A DNA stretch of 64,000 nucleotides from contig SAXG01000025.1 in assembly GCA_012932865.1 (NCBI GenBank), forward strand, positions 434,001 to 498,000. Reading direction: 5' to 3'. Position numbers and translations under genes: made by a program. Positions 1 to 10,904 of the stretch are shown one piece after another; position 1 is the first letter of the stretch; each line of letters begins with the position of its first letter. This stretch comes from Amylostereum areolatum (Eukaryota > Basidiomycota > Agaricomycetes > Russulales > Stereaceae). The notes below the pieces were generated by a model. It searched no databases and had not been told where the DNA came from. It was given only the letters and a program-made list of their open reading frames with translations.

Positions 1-154
1 TGCTTTGGCAATGGCTGTGTATCAAGAGGAACCCTGCGCGCAGAAATACATCTCAAAGAGACCAAGGTTGTCTGTAGTCCTATCGACTCTACCTCTCTTG
101 CATTGACTGCAATGAATGTTTGTCTCTTTGTCGTCTATTTTGCTCATCACCGTC

Positions 155-161
155 TATATAA
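155..161 (+). promoter_or_regulatory. possible TATA box of the first gene
   Basis: The sequence TATATAA lies about 260 bases before the preferred start codon at 423 and just before an upstream in-frame ATG at 177. Position and sequence suit a core promoter; nothing else supports it. Confidence 0.3.
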
Positions 162-422
162 CGAGATGAGATAGTATTGACTCTTCCACAAACCATTACT
201 CGCGCAACTCTCTACACACCTCAACAACACCATACATATAACATGCTGCTCTCCTACATGATTTGGAACATCACCCGATCACTGCTCTCAATGGCCGTTC
301 TTCTACACTTCGCTCTTTTTTCACTCGGGCACCTGGGACTTTATTTCGAGACGGCACTTAAACCCGTTTGCCGGGTCCAAGTCTTTCATCGCTTCTTTCC
401 CTGCTCCCCCCCTCCTTTCTAC

Positions 423-1292
423 ATGGATCCCCTTTCCTCCACATCATCCGGACGGTTGCTCCACCCTCAAGAAATCCCTCCCTCTAACGACACCCTTCTC
501 AGCATGTCTATTCACCTGGACACCCTCCTGGCCTCCCTGATGACAACCGCCCTCCCCGAAGCCAAGTTGACCAGCCCGCTGACCAACACTCTGCAAGAAG
601 TACGCACTGTCGGTGTCAATCTTCACAGCCTTCTCGCCGAAGGTGAAAATACTATACTAGCGTGAGTTGCAAAGAGTCGATGATGGGCATCTCCTGACAT
701 TGTCTACAGAATACATGCAGCTCACAAGCATGCAGCCCACGCTGCTACTGCATTTACCATGATGCTACTCAACCTTCTATGCCCTTCCTTTGCCCCCCAC
801 ACTGTGTGCTTAGTTCAAGAGCACCGCGATCAAGTCACGGCCCATCTCCTCGCCAGCACAGTCGATGCAAGCCTGCACGATTTCAGCAAAACTGTTTCGG
901 ACCTTATTGCGCACAATCGTGATCACATGGACCTCGCATTAGCCACGCTCCAACGTCAAATTTCTGACGAGGTCGGATGTCTTGAATCCAAGAAAGATGC
1001 CATGGATTCTAATGGACGGGGGACGTGGAGCATTACGCGTCCTCCGATGGCTGCCGTTGTTGAGGCGGAGACACTGCTAACGGCTGTAAGTGATGGGCGG
1101 TCGAGAGCATTGGCTCTTCGTTGGGCGATCGAAGAGCGACTCGTAGAGCTTGATGCTGTCGTAGTCGGTTCCTCGTCTGCCCTTCATGGACGTGGTTGGT
1201 CCGGCCTCACCACGCCCGAAAAAGTCCAATACGTGGTACATGTTGTCGATGTGATTCTTGGGCATTTGGAGGCTGTTCGCAGACTGGTTTGA
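423..1292 (+). CDS. hypothetical protein, two exons
   Basis: I do not recognise this protein. Exons are 423–661 and 710–1292, separated by a 48-nt intron with GTGAGT donor and CTACAG acceptor; splicing joins the two open frames and gives about 273 aa. The ATG at 423 (protein start MDPLSS) was preferred because the upstream in-frame extension from 177 is hydrophobic and Pro-rich and looks like leader sequence. An ATG at 177 or 243 cannot be excluded, and would add a hydrophobic segment resembling a membrane anchor. The C-terminal half is predicted mainly helical by composition, with regularly spaced Leu and charged residues. No catalytic motif is visible. Confidence 0.55.
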
Positions 1293-2377
1293 TCTGAGTG
1301 CGTACATCCATTCTATCGTTTCTACCCGTGGTATTCATTCCTATTCTAGCAACTAGCAATGATGTAGCGTGAGGGGGGCAAATTGAAAGCCGTGTAGTTG
1401 ACATGGGTCGACTCAGATTATATATTCTGACTCGGTTGTTTGTTCACCCTTTTCACAATCCGTCTGGTAGTATTTGAAGGGTGGGCTTCCGTTATTGTAT
1501 TTTTTGTGTCTAAGGTCTAAGCCTTCGTCAACATACATGTTCATATACACAAAAGGTAATCTGCCTGGGGCCCTCGTCAGCGCACGACAAATATAGAGGG
1601 AATGGCGCTAGAAGATCGAGAACAGTGAGAGACCTTCATCTTCAAAATCCCGTGGGATGCATGGCATCTATCTTCTTAGTAACGATCTGGGCAAAATGAG
1701 ATCGGAGGCAGCCGGCGGCGCGCACTGGGGAAGTACAGGCTTGCGAGTCCGACCGTTCGCAACGACCGGTTCCTCAGCCGCCTTGCTTTGTTCCCGGCAG
1801 CCTTGTTTTCTTTCCGGATTTCAAAGCTGTGAGTTCTCATTCGCTGTCTCAGTTCATAGTCTAGCCTTCATGCATGTTCTGGACATCTTTGACCTTTGCA
1901 TCTCGTGGAAGGTCACTTATCCCTTCCAGTTCGCTGACGGAACTCGCCATAAGTAGGTTACAATAGCAAGACCCTGGGAACTCCGCTGTATATATAGTAC
2001 TCCTAGCCCAAGCCCTTTGCCCCAAGGTCGCCGTGCACAGGTTCTTCCAACCATCCATCATCGCAAAGTACGCGACAATGTCTATGGGCATTGACTTCAG
2101 TTTTCCACCGTTCCCCTCCGCTGGGGTATGTATATTGCCTTATCAAGGATCAGTCGCACTCATATCCCGCTCAGGTCATATATGTAATTGTTGATCAAAA
2201 TCATCCTTACCATGGTAGGCGTGGTATCTGGAGCCGACGTGGAAATTCGTTATTGACGGTACCCATCCTTGAATGTCATAATCATAGCCTGTTGATCATC
2301 TTTTAGAAAGGACATATCACATTCAAACTCGACTTCATAGACTTTGACGGGTCTACCTTGGTTTCTATGCCTCAAGT

Positions 2378-2475
2378 TCGCCGGGAGGGGGTGGTGGAGG
2401 AGGAGGAGGAGGAGGAGGAGGAGGAGGAGGAGCAGCAGCAGCAGCAGCAGCAGGGGGGGGAGGTGGGGACGGAGG
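2378..2475 (+). repeat. GGA/GCA trinucleotide microsatellite
   Basis: A purine-rich run of GGA/GAG triplets passes into GCA triplets and then a G tract. It could encode Glu/Gln runs, but there is no open gene around it, so it is listed as a simple repeat. Confidence 0.85.
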
Positions 2476-3185
2476 CGGAGACGGTGGAGGAATAGAATAC
2501 TAGCAGAGGTGTTCTATCTTTGACACTAGGTAGCCCAAGGATCGACTTGCTTGCAGGCCATTGTAGCTGTCAGCTACAATTGTATCTTATCCGAGCATTC
2601 TACTCACTCGACAAGCGCCGCGCGGGGGCGGCCTTCACCTTGCTCGGCGCGCAACATCCCGCGCTATCTCATTTCCAACCATGCCATTTCATCTGCATCA
2701 ATATGAACGAAGTGTGAATTCCTTGAAGCTATATTCCGTGCGATAAGTACATATATATATACGAAGGATGGTCCGTAGGGTGACCAAAGACAACCTTCTG
2801 CACGTACCAGACCGTTCTTTACGGCTCTGCGCACGCGTATGTACAGTATTGATACATCAACGAAGCGTGCGCATGAGCACTGAGCAGGACTCAGGGAGAG
2901 GGAACGATGACACACGATGATGAAGTAATACAAAAGAGGGCGAAGCACCTCTTATAATTTTGCTGCAACGAATTACGGGCTGGAGAAACCTAGCTCGTTC
3001 CTCGCAAGGTAACTTGGCCACTTCGGCCTGACGACCCGACGCCACACGGCTCTGAAGTCGCCCAGCGGAAGCTCAGCGCTCAGCGCTCAATGCCAAGTCC
3101 AGCGCAAACAAACCCCCTATGAAGAATTGATGCACCATGCACGCGAAAGAAGCCCGCCCTTGCATGCTTTCTTTGTCGCAAGTGC

Positions 3186-3217
3186 AAGGTTGCATAGGGT
3201 TGCATAGGGTTGCATGT
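3186..3217 (+). repeat. 10-bp tandem repeat, three copies
   Basis: The unit GGTTGCATAG is repeated directly three times, the last copy incomplete. No function is visible. Confidence 0.8.
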
Positions 3218-3263
3218 GGACCGCCGGACCCCGAAGACGAGGACCAGACATGCCCGTGGGGGT

Positions 3264-3524
3264 CTAACTTCCAACATACAGTCTTTGTTCACATTGCAAA
3301 CATTTATTGACAGTACCAACATTTGCAAAGGAATACATGACCTGCTCGGCGATTGAGATCATCCTGATGAGCTCCACCATGCGTTTGCTAACGCCGCACC
3401 CGGAACACAACCACAGCTCATCATCCCGTCGTTGTCTACGTTCTTCGCGGGATAACAACAGGGAGCGATGCGTTTCGTCCTCGTTGTTGGGTGGCTCGGT
3501 TGTTGGGTGGCTCGAGAAATTCAA
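3264..3524 (-). CDS. possible small zinc-ribbon-like protein
   Basis: An 86-aa open frame with two Cys pairs, CSGC near residue 42 and CLQC near residue 77, spaced as in small zinc-binding proteins. It begins with a Ser/Pro/Glu-rich segment and a basic stretch. No intron or promoter signal confirms it. It could be one exon of a longer gene or a chance frame; listed because the paired CxxC pattern is unusual for random sequence. Confidence 0.25.
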   Translation of the reverse strand: MNFSSHPTTEPPNNEDETHRSLLLSREERRQRRDDELWLCSGCGVSKRMVELIRMISIAEQVMYSFANVGTVNKCLQCEQRLYVGS

Positions 3525-4170
3525 AAGGTAAATCCGACGTGTCGAGCAGCTGGAGACACTAAGTTAGTGCAGTGAGAGAGGTGGGTATCGTACACAAGCC
3601 CACGGTGTACATGAGAGGTTGGAGATAGGCGGTTCTCGAAAAGACGCACAACTGGACGGCTCTTGATATTCAAGTTCCTGCCTTTATACCTTTCGCGGTT
3701 TCCGCGCTATACATTACAACCGGAGCAAAGGCGAGCTATGGGGCGACACCAGCATAAAGACTCCCTACAAAGCGACATAAGTAGGCGCAAAAGACGAACC
3801 GTTGTTGTTCTTTGTTTCCCACCCTGTGGTCGGCGCGTTCCGGCACGAATGTTGAAGGAGCGTCAGAAGAGAAAGAAGATCATCACCGTGATTTTCGATG
3901 GACTAGGCAGATGTCCGTGGCATTTTGGTCACACTGCAACTGGAATGAAGGGTCATATGCACATTACGCCCGCGATCCACCCCGTTGTCTGTCTGCAAGA
4001 CACGACTTCTCCAGGTTTCCCGCCATTAAATTTGACCTACGTTCTGGTATGCGTTGACAAGCGAGGTTGGGATTGCGACTCCTGGATCACGAGGACGACG
4101 GAAGGTGGTTGTCTGCAGATTTGAAGGGTGACTGACATATACCGAAGCCCGAGATATTCAAAACAATAGC

Positions 4171-6187
4171 CTAACGTACAAATTGATGGGTATGGCAAAG
4201 CATGGTAGGAAAGGTTGGAGTCGTTAGGAGAGGTGCCGGGAGATATCCGTAGGTGGCCAGGAACGTTTCGACGTAAAACACCAACACCCTCCTCTCGATA
4301 TAGATGTACGTGTACTCATTCAGCTCATCAAGGGAAACGCAAGCCTCCTGCGGGAACTGGGGCCAGTCTGAGAGAATGGCCCGTAAATCTGCGAGCCAAG
4401 CCTTCCGGACCTGAAAATTCTCGTCTTCATAAGGCTTCCGGCCTTTCAACATGGCTTCATCGTCCTCCAAAGTGGGCGTCGCGCTTCCGTCTCCTCCCCA
4501 CACCAAGGCACGCATCCTCTCCCTACGCGCACGCGCGTCAGCGTTCATCTCGACTACACGCATGACATGGTCGTCATGTCGCGCGAACTCATACCGGCAA
4601 AGAAGCAGGTTGAGGCGGAACAGGACGGGCGAGCGAAGCTCGACGTCATCAAAAGCGTTGATGGGCAAATTGCAACTACAGTGAGAGAATACACCTGACC
4701 GAAGCTCCTCCGTTGGAGGATTGTCGTGTCCGAAGATCCGCGATCCGCCGTGAGCGTAAAAACGAGCGGGGTCGAATGCTGCTAATTGCCCAGCGGACTC
4801 CCACTGTTTCCTCCAATAGAAATTGTTCAGCACCTCACGCCAGTGCTGGGACACCAAGCCGCCCTCTGATGGGTTGTCGATGCGCCAACGCGCGAGCCAG
4901 GGAGCGGAGATGCAACGCCAGACGTAGTACATCGCACTTTGCTTCTCTGAACCTGCGCCCCAAAAGAGATGAATCGGGGGAGCAATAAACTTCTTGGAGC
5001 CTTTATCGACGCCGTAGCACTTGCGAATATCCATGTGAAGAAGCGCAAACTCCCATATCCTGGCCTGAGGCGGAACGTACGACAGGGGGGCGTTTCATGT
5101 TGAAGATTCGGCGTAGCTCCGTGGTCACTCGTGTCCCTTCGATTGTATTTCGCTTCCGGATAGGCTTTGGATCTACATAGGGTTGTTAGACGAGAAGGGG
5201 AACAGGTGCATCTCGAGACATACTTTTCAAAGAGGCCTGTCTATCCGCGAAGTCATCGGGGCGTTGGGAAAATCCACGTGCAGCATCGTCGAAGTGTGCA
5301 CCAGGGAGTAGTTTCGTTGGAGGGAAAAACCAACACTCATGATGCCTTAGGTCGGAGGAAGAGGGTGCGCTCCCTCCCCACGGGTTGACATTGCAGAGGG
5401 TGTCAACGTGAACCAGCCTGTCCGTCCCGAAGAAAACGTCGGACCATTCATCAGGTCGAATGATCAGATAGGTTGGGACTTTTTGCCCAAAAATGGCGTA
5501 GTCATCCCTGTTGAGGACAAATACGCCCCGAGCGTCTGGATAGGCTGCGAGAGTCCCTACAACAACGGCGTCGTACCAGCGCGAGAACCCTTGGAGTTCG
5601 GCGATACACCTTTGTAAAGCACGGATAACTAGGACTGTATCAAGCCAGGTCATCGACGGCGCCTGGAGACGTTGAAGACAAATCCGAGCGCGGCCGTAAC
5701 ACAAGCCTGGGTCCTGGATTGTTTTGAGCGTATTGCTGGCGAGAAGCGTCATCCTCGCGGGATTTATTACGGAGAAGAGCCGCTCGATCTCGTCCTTGTA
5801 CGTGGTTATGAGCGTGGCGGGAAGTTTATAGAGATGCGCGGTTGTGGGATGGGGAAGTAGGTCCCCCTTATTCGGCAAGGCGAAAAAAGGAGAGGATTTG
5901 GATTGAGGAGTGGGAACTGGCATGAATGCTAAGAAAGGCGCCGCACGGTGCAGAACACGGGGCAGTCGGGTGTATTCGTCGATCCCCCATAAGCCATCCT
6001 GATTTATGTGCGGAGGCGGAAGCTCCGACCGTGTCTTCGGCGTAACCAAATCATCGTCTTGACAGACGAAAGCGGGTTGAATGGGGGCATCCGGCGGGAC
6101 GAACATTATTGACTCATGACTGCAAATAAGCGCATGTTGACCGTCGTAAAAGGGTGCATAACGCTTGATTTGAACATTGGAATCCAT
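4171..6187 (-). pseudogene. lineage-specific conserved protein with a one-base frameshift
   Basis: I recall related proteins only as hypothetical proteins of agaricomycetes; function unknown. Exon 1 is 6187–5224 (protein start MDSNVQIKRY), followed by a 51-nt intron (5223–5173, GTATGT…TCTAAC…GTAG). Exon 2 begins NPKPIRKRNTIEGTRVTTEL, continues to NMKRP, and must change frame to go on as LSYVPPQARIWEFALLHMDI. The shift falls in a run of six G (5085–5090 on the + strand); five would restore one protein of about 660 aa. The only splice solution would be a 19-nt intron, which is too short. So this is either a recent single-base lesion or a homopolymer sequencing error. Codon use and sequence on both sides look intact. 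Confidence 0.6.
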
Positions 6188-6403
6188 GAAATGGGGTAAA
6201 GGTTGAGGTGGTCGGGTGTTCGCCTAGATATATGTCAGTTGTGTATGAGATCTCTAAAACCTAGAATGTACCATTGTGTCAGGAAAAAGACTGCAGTCCA
6301 AACTAAGCAGGACGCGAGATGATGAGCAAGGCGACACGACAGTACGTGTCAACGTCTTCTACACTTCTTTGAGAAAGGACGGGCAGGAGAAAGAAGATCC
6401 TCG

Positions 6404-6429
6404 GTCGACGCACGAGAAGTGAGATCGAC
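6404..6429 (-). promoter_or_regulatory. CTCACTT/GTGCG hairpin motif, copy 1
   Basis: On the minus strand the stem GTCGA pairs with TCGAC around the conserved loop TCTCACTT-CTC-GTGCG. It lies 217 bases upstream of the minus-strand start codon at 6187 and reads in the same direction as that gene. Confidence 0.75.
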
Positions 6430-6457
6430 AACAAAAGGTAAGGCGTAACAAGTAAGT

Positions 6458-6547
6458 AGACTGGAGGCCGAGTCTTTAACGGACACTGACGAGGCGAGCA
6501 GGTAGTGTCTAGTTAAAGACTGGTAGAATTCGTCGGGCGTTGATAGG
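6458..6547 (-). repeat. dispersed ~90-bp promoter-like repeat, copy A
   Basis: Nearly identical to 33670–33758. It contains an internal inverted repeat (AGTCTTTAAC … GTTAAAGACT with inner ACACT … AGTGT). Both copies are followed, on the minus strand, by the CTCACTT/GTGCG hairpin. It is open in one frame (…STPDEFYQSL…), so a coding origin in an older transposon is possible. Confidence 0.7.
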
Positions 6548-6550
6548 GAT
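6523..6550 (+). repeat. left arm of a 28-bp perfect inverted repeat
   Basis: Pairs exactly with 7193–7220. Similarity continues imperfectly about 30 bases inward, so part of the 90-bp repeat exists in inverted orientation on the other side of a 640-bp segment. Confidence 0.8.
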
Positions 6551-6723
6551 CTGCGACACCTCGGCCGCGTCATCGACCCCGTCCCGATTTGGGCACGTCC
6601 TGCACGTGATAGCCAGCGGAAACGCGTCTCGGGCTTCGACGCGTCCCACTCCTTTACCCTACTTCGTCATATTGCTACCATCCCTTCTCCCCACATGGAA
6701 CCCAATGAAGATGGAGGAGATGA

Positions 6724-7020
6724 TCACACACACGATGACCCACTATCCGAAAGTCTTGTCTCACACCTGGATGAGATCTCGTCGACTGCCTCAGAAAACG
6801 CGCGGGCGGCAAGCGCAAAAGAAGTCGGAGCACAAGGGATAGCCGGGAACTTTTGATTCATAGAAATAAAACTGTCGGCGACGATGATGGGTGGAGGCCT
6901 CGACGGTCTGACGGACTCCGGGGTGAACGTGTCAGCACGTAGAAATACGGGAGGGCCAGGCTTGTATGAAGAGCGAGGGGTTGGAGTGTTCGATGGTTCT
7001 CGTGAGGGCGAAGATTCCAT
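6724..7020 (-). CDS. doubtful exon-like open frame
   Basis: A 98-aa Pro/Ser-rich frame between the inverted repeat arms. A possible donor (GTGTGA) lies near its 3' end, which would make it a first exon, but no continuation was found. Not recognised. Confidence 0.2.
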   Translation of the reverse strand: MESSPSREPSNTPTPRSSYKPGPPVFLRADTFTPESVRPSRPPPIIVADSFISMNQKFPAIPCAPTSFALAARAFSEAVDEISSRCETRLSDSGSSCV

Positions 7021-7192
7021 TGTGATTGTAGGAAGAGAAAGTATCTATACATGGTTTGAGACGCGTCGTCGCACTGGAGTCGCGAGTCGCGAGTCGCACG
7101 TCGCACCGTCCGACATCGCGTCGGGAGCGGCATCACGTGCAGGGCGTACCCATATTCGGACGGACCTGATGACGCAATCGGTCGTTTCGCAA

Positions 7193-7220
7193 ATCCCTAT
7201 CAACGCCCGACGAATTCTAC
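7193..7220 (-). repeat. right arm of the 28-bp inverted repeat
   Basis: Reverse complement of 6523–6550. The LINE fragment begins immediately after it, so the insertion may have cut this copy of the promoter-like repeat. Confidence 0.8.
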
Positions 7221-8095
7221 TAGACTAGACACAGCCGACCATCCCGCACAATCCGCTCCATTCTGTTCCGCCGACACGTCGACACCCTCCTCAATGCCTC
7301 GGAGACGCTGGTGGTTGAAGTGGCATGGGTCCCGGGACACAGGAGCATCATTGGGAATGAGCGAGCGGACACGATCGCGAAGGAGGGCGTCTATGGTGTG
7401 CCCCTCATCCACTCCACCATTTCCTGGGCGCACGCAAAGGCAAAAGCTCGAGCTCTCAAAGCCTGGAGAGCCGCATGGGCAGCCCGCCCTCACAACAACC
7501 TATCGGTTGCGCTCCGTCATCCCCCATCCACCAACCTATCCCCTTTTCACCAAAATTTCGACGGCCCACGCGACGTCCACACTCGCATCATTCAAACCAT
7601 CCTTGGGCACGGATTCCGTGGCGACTATTACGCCCGATTCGTTCCCACCGAACCCACTGCCTGCCCGTGCGGCTACGCCCCCATCCAAACCCGAGACCAC
7701 ATCCTTGCCGACTGCCCACTCTTCGAAGATCATCGACACCACCTCCGCACCGCCTCGCGCACCCTCTCCACCCCCTTCATCCTAGGCACCCAAACCGGTC
7801 TGTCGGCCCTCGCCAAGTTCGTCGGCGCAACGCGCGCTTTCGCCAAGGTAGCCCCGATTGAGCCTCCCCCTCCCCCTCCGATCCAGACGACGTGGACCCA
7901 GGATGGTTTCCCTTAGACTACACTATACATGACTACATCTCACCCCTCCTACAATACAACAGCCCTCATATGACTTGTCCTACTCGTACAACCCACCTCC
8001 CTTCCGCACTACCATACTGCCGCATTTAGTCTTAGGTACTTGACGCGGGATATAAATGTATTTAATAAAATAAAATAAAATAAAATAAAATAAAA
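7221..8095 (+). mobile_element. 5'-truncated LINE (non-LTR retrotransposon) 3' end
   Basis: The open frame running to 7918 encodes the C-terminal RNase H and zinc-finger-like end of a LINE polyprotein. It shows VEVAWVPGHRSIIGNERAD (RNase H signature), then the CPCG … H … C segment (TACPCGYAPIQTRDHILADC) and the typical ending ILGTQTGLSALAKF. No reverse transcriptase is present, so the copy is a dead 5' truncation. It ends in an (AAAAT)n tail at 8063–8095, as expected for target-primed insertion. The left edge is placed where similarity to the inverted repeat stops; target-site duplications could not be identified. Confidence 0.85.
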
Positions 8096-8187
8096 GGCGC
8101 GGTCACGTGAAATAATATCGACACCCATGTTACCGTGGGCATCAGATGCTGCATGTCTCAGGATTTACTTATGGGCATGGCCGGATG

Positions 8188-8384
8188 TAGTCTCGGCTCC
8201 AGACGTTTTCCCACTCGAACCGGCGCCCAAGGACTGTTAGGGAGGGAGTTGTTTGGGAGTTGTGCAGGGGATTTTTCAGGGGTATTGTGCGCGGTGTCAT
8301 ACAGTTTCTCGTCATCCCATATAACCTCCTCCTCTGCGATCATCCCCTGCACAACTCCCTCCCTCACGTCTGGGAACGAGACTA
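8188..8384. mobile_element. 197-bp MITE with 9-bp target-site duplication (family A)
   Basis: Flanked by the direct repeat GGCCGGATG at 8179–8187 and 8385–8393. The element starts TAGTCTCGGCTCCAGACGT and ends with the inverse of TAGTCTCGTTCCCAGACGT, with a second inverted block (GGGAGGGAGTTG … CAACTCCCTCCC) inside. It has no coding capacity. A 9-bp duplication fits Mutator-like (MULE) transposases. Same family as 47111–47172. Confidence 0.85.
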
Positions 8385-8608
8385 GGCCGGATGCAGTACT
8401 GAATTATGGGCGAAATACAGGGTTTTCGTTGGAAATCGCCATGCTCTGAACGCGCTTTTGTTTGGCCTTGTTTCTTTGTGAGGTGCCGATAGATTACATA
8501 AGTTTATGTACTATAGGGCTCCCCTCGCCTGAATCTCTCGCATCCTGGGCCTGATTCCTCGTCGACATTCCGACCTAGCAGCCTACCCATTCGTATCCTT
8601 AGGCTCAC

Positions 8609-8634
8609 TTCGATCTCACTTTCAGTGCGTCGAA
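8609..8634 (+). promoter_or_regulatory. CTCACTT/GTGCG hairpin motif, copy 2
   Basis: Stem TTCGA/TCGAA around TCTCACTT-TCA-GTGCG. It ends 46 bases before the start codon at 8681, so it probably lies in the 5' UTR. Confidence 0.75.
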
Positions 8635-8680
8635 CGCTCACCCTGCTCTCTCTTTCGGACCCTCCGACTCAGCAGACAAA

Positions 8681-10895
8681 ATGTCATTCGTACTCAAACA
8701 ACGCCGCGAAGAGTTGGTGAATGTGAGCGACGCTTTGTAGCAAATGCGAGCCTCTGACGTGGCATCTTTCATATAGGAGCGTTCGAAAATCGAGCTTTTT
8801 AGGGATATGTGCCGCGTCAAACTGGCGAGGGACAAATCCGTGGTCGAATTCAACATCTGCGAGGACGAATTGTCAAAGATTACTGGTATCCCCATGGGTC
8901 AGCTAGTTCGCGGATCCCTCTTACACAAATGCGAGGCGGTTCAAAAATTGAAGGATCAAGTTGATGAGCGTTATCAGCTAGCTAGCGACATGCTCCAGTG
9001 CTGTCACTGCCTGGATGTTTCCAGCGTTCCGCTTCCTGATGCCATTTTTGGTCCTGTAGGCGTCGAGAATTACGGCTCATCTGTAATTCTTCCTTGTTTT
9101 GTGCAGGATCGCCCCACCTTCCTTGACGAGCTGGAAGCGTCCGTTTTGCAAGGGATCGCTGAGGTTGCTCGTCTGCGCGAGTTGTTGGTGCTCGCACGCG
9201 TGAGTGCCATTCAGCTATGACAGGCCCTCCCGCCGCTGAATTCCATCACTAGCCTGATCTTCTTCCCGAGAATACTCTGTACAAGTTGCCTTCTGTCTTG
9301 ATGTTACAGAAGGAGCTTTTTACCATAGAAACTCGTGTCAAGACCCTGACAGAAGAAACGAGACTTCTTGGACAGCTGGTCACCTCCTTGTACCACAAGC
9401 ATCCCAAAGACATCTCAGAGTTTCTTGTAAAGCACATTTCTTTTCGTCTGTAAGCCAAGAGACTGATTTACCTTGCCAGGAAAAGCAGACTGAGCTGCGA
9501 GTTCAGCGTAGTCAATTAGTGGATCTTCTGGATCGTGTTCTCAGCGACCGTGAAGTTTTGCAAAGACAAGTGTACAGCCTGGAACGGGATTCGGCGCAAG
9601 TACGCCCCGTGAAGGCTGCCCTGGTGCCATTGCTTGGGACGTTTGAAGTGAGCCTGATAACTTTTTTCTCATTCGCGTATTAAGCGGCCTCTTCCCAACA
9701 GATGAGACATGACGTATTCAAGTCGATGATCCCAGCACTTCAGACTTTCACCGCAAGCGTTCAAAAGCAGGGCCAGAAAGACATGGCTGATGCCGCAGAG
9801 CTTCTTCTCGCCTATCGGCGTTGTTGTGGTGTAGTTACCGCACTTCCGCTGGCTCAAGGCAATGGCCACAACATATCGGGAGAAGACCGAACGGCAGGGG
9901 AATCGTTGACTGCTGACAAGATATTGGGAGAAATACAGGACTTTGATGTCCGATTGCATCGAGCCCAGAATGAGCTCCGCGCAATGTCTGAACAGGTGGC
10001 GACACAAGCGATGGAGGTGAGCGCTGAGCCATCCCATACAATCTGAGGTTTCACCATCGTCTGTTCAGAAACGACAATGTGAAGCACAGTATTACGATGC
10101 AGCACTTACAAGATCCATCCTCGAAAGGAAGATCGCTGTTTTGGAGCGGGTTGTCAAAGAAGATAGGGGCTGGAATGATTCTTTGGAGGCTGTCCTTCCA
10201 TCCTTAAGCGATCGGGTGCGTCCTTGGCCCTGAGGAGTTCTGGCAGCTCATCATTACTAGTCATAGCAGAGTAAATCCGCTATGCCGGACCCTCAAAGTT
10301 TAGCATTCCGACTTTCGAATCAGTGCAAGCAGATGGAAGAAAAAATACAGCAGACTACTGCATTAGGCTCCGACATGCGTCGGCGGGCCCAGGAGGTAAA
10401 GCTACAAGTATCATCCATTCAATCTTGCTCACCCTCGTGGCTATCTACAGGCTGTATACTCCCGACTTCTGGCAGAGGAAGCATGGAAGCAAGACACGCT
10501 GTCCGAGATTCAACTTCGTCAGGATGTCCTCTCTTCACAAACCGAGCTCAAGCATCTGCAGGATAAGCCGTCCCCAGCCGAGCACGCACCCTCATCAGCC
10601 TCCGGATTGGAACTATACATTGTACGTGCGGAAAAGCAAACGCGAAAACGTATATTGATAGTTTAAATAGAGACGCATGAACTGTTTGAACTGCAAAAGG
10701 CAACCTTGCAACAAAGTATTCGTTTGTGGACACTGTACGTGGCGTGAATTCGGAATCCACTTGTTCTCGTTGCTGATCGTGCCAGGCTTTTGCGAGGCCT
10801 GTGCCGAAGAGGTTTTCAGTGGTCGACGACGACGTTGTCCTGCATGCAATAGAAGAGTTGCCAAGAACGACCTTTACCCGTTTCACTTGGCTTAA
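8681..10895 (+). CDS. coiled-coil RING-finger protein, BRE1-like (paralogue 1)
   Basis: Likely a RING-type E3 ubiquitin ligase. Eleven exons: 8681–8722, 8777–9055, 9107–9199, 9253–9426, 9480–9647, 9702–10016, 10069–10215, 10270–10395, 10451–10621, 10671–10734, 10786–10895. All introns are 49–55 nt and the result is 562 aa. Most of the protein is charged and helical, consistent with long coiled coils. The last ~52 residues form a C3HC4 RING: C-x2-C-x10-C-x-H-x2-C-x2-C-x11-C-x2-C, ending KNDLYPFHLA. Coiled coil followed by a C-terminal RING is the layout of BRE1 (histone H2B ubiquitin ligase), but this protein is shorter than usual BRE1, so the substrate is unknown. An intron splits the RING after CGH at exactly the same place as in the paralogue at 15770. 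Confidence 0.85.
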
Positions 10896-10904
10896 TAGAC
10901 CGAC

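Larger units (their letters stand above)
1305..3263. other. intergenic stretch without a supported gene
   Basis: Only short, compositionally poor open frames occur here. None shows family resemblance or a convincing intron chain. The stretch holds a purine-rich microsatellite and a short 10-bp tandem repeat, listed separately. Confidence 0.5.

Noticed and set aside
3663..4124. 153-aa + strand open frame
   Set aside because: No family resemblance, mixed composition and no splice or promoter support.
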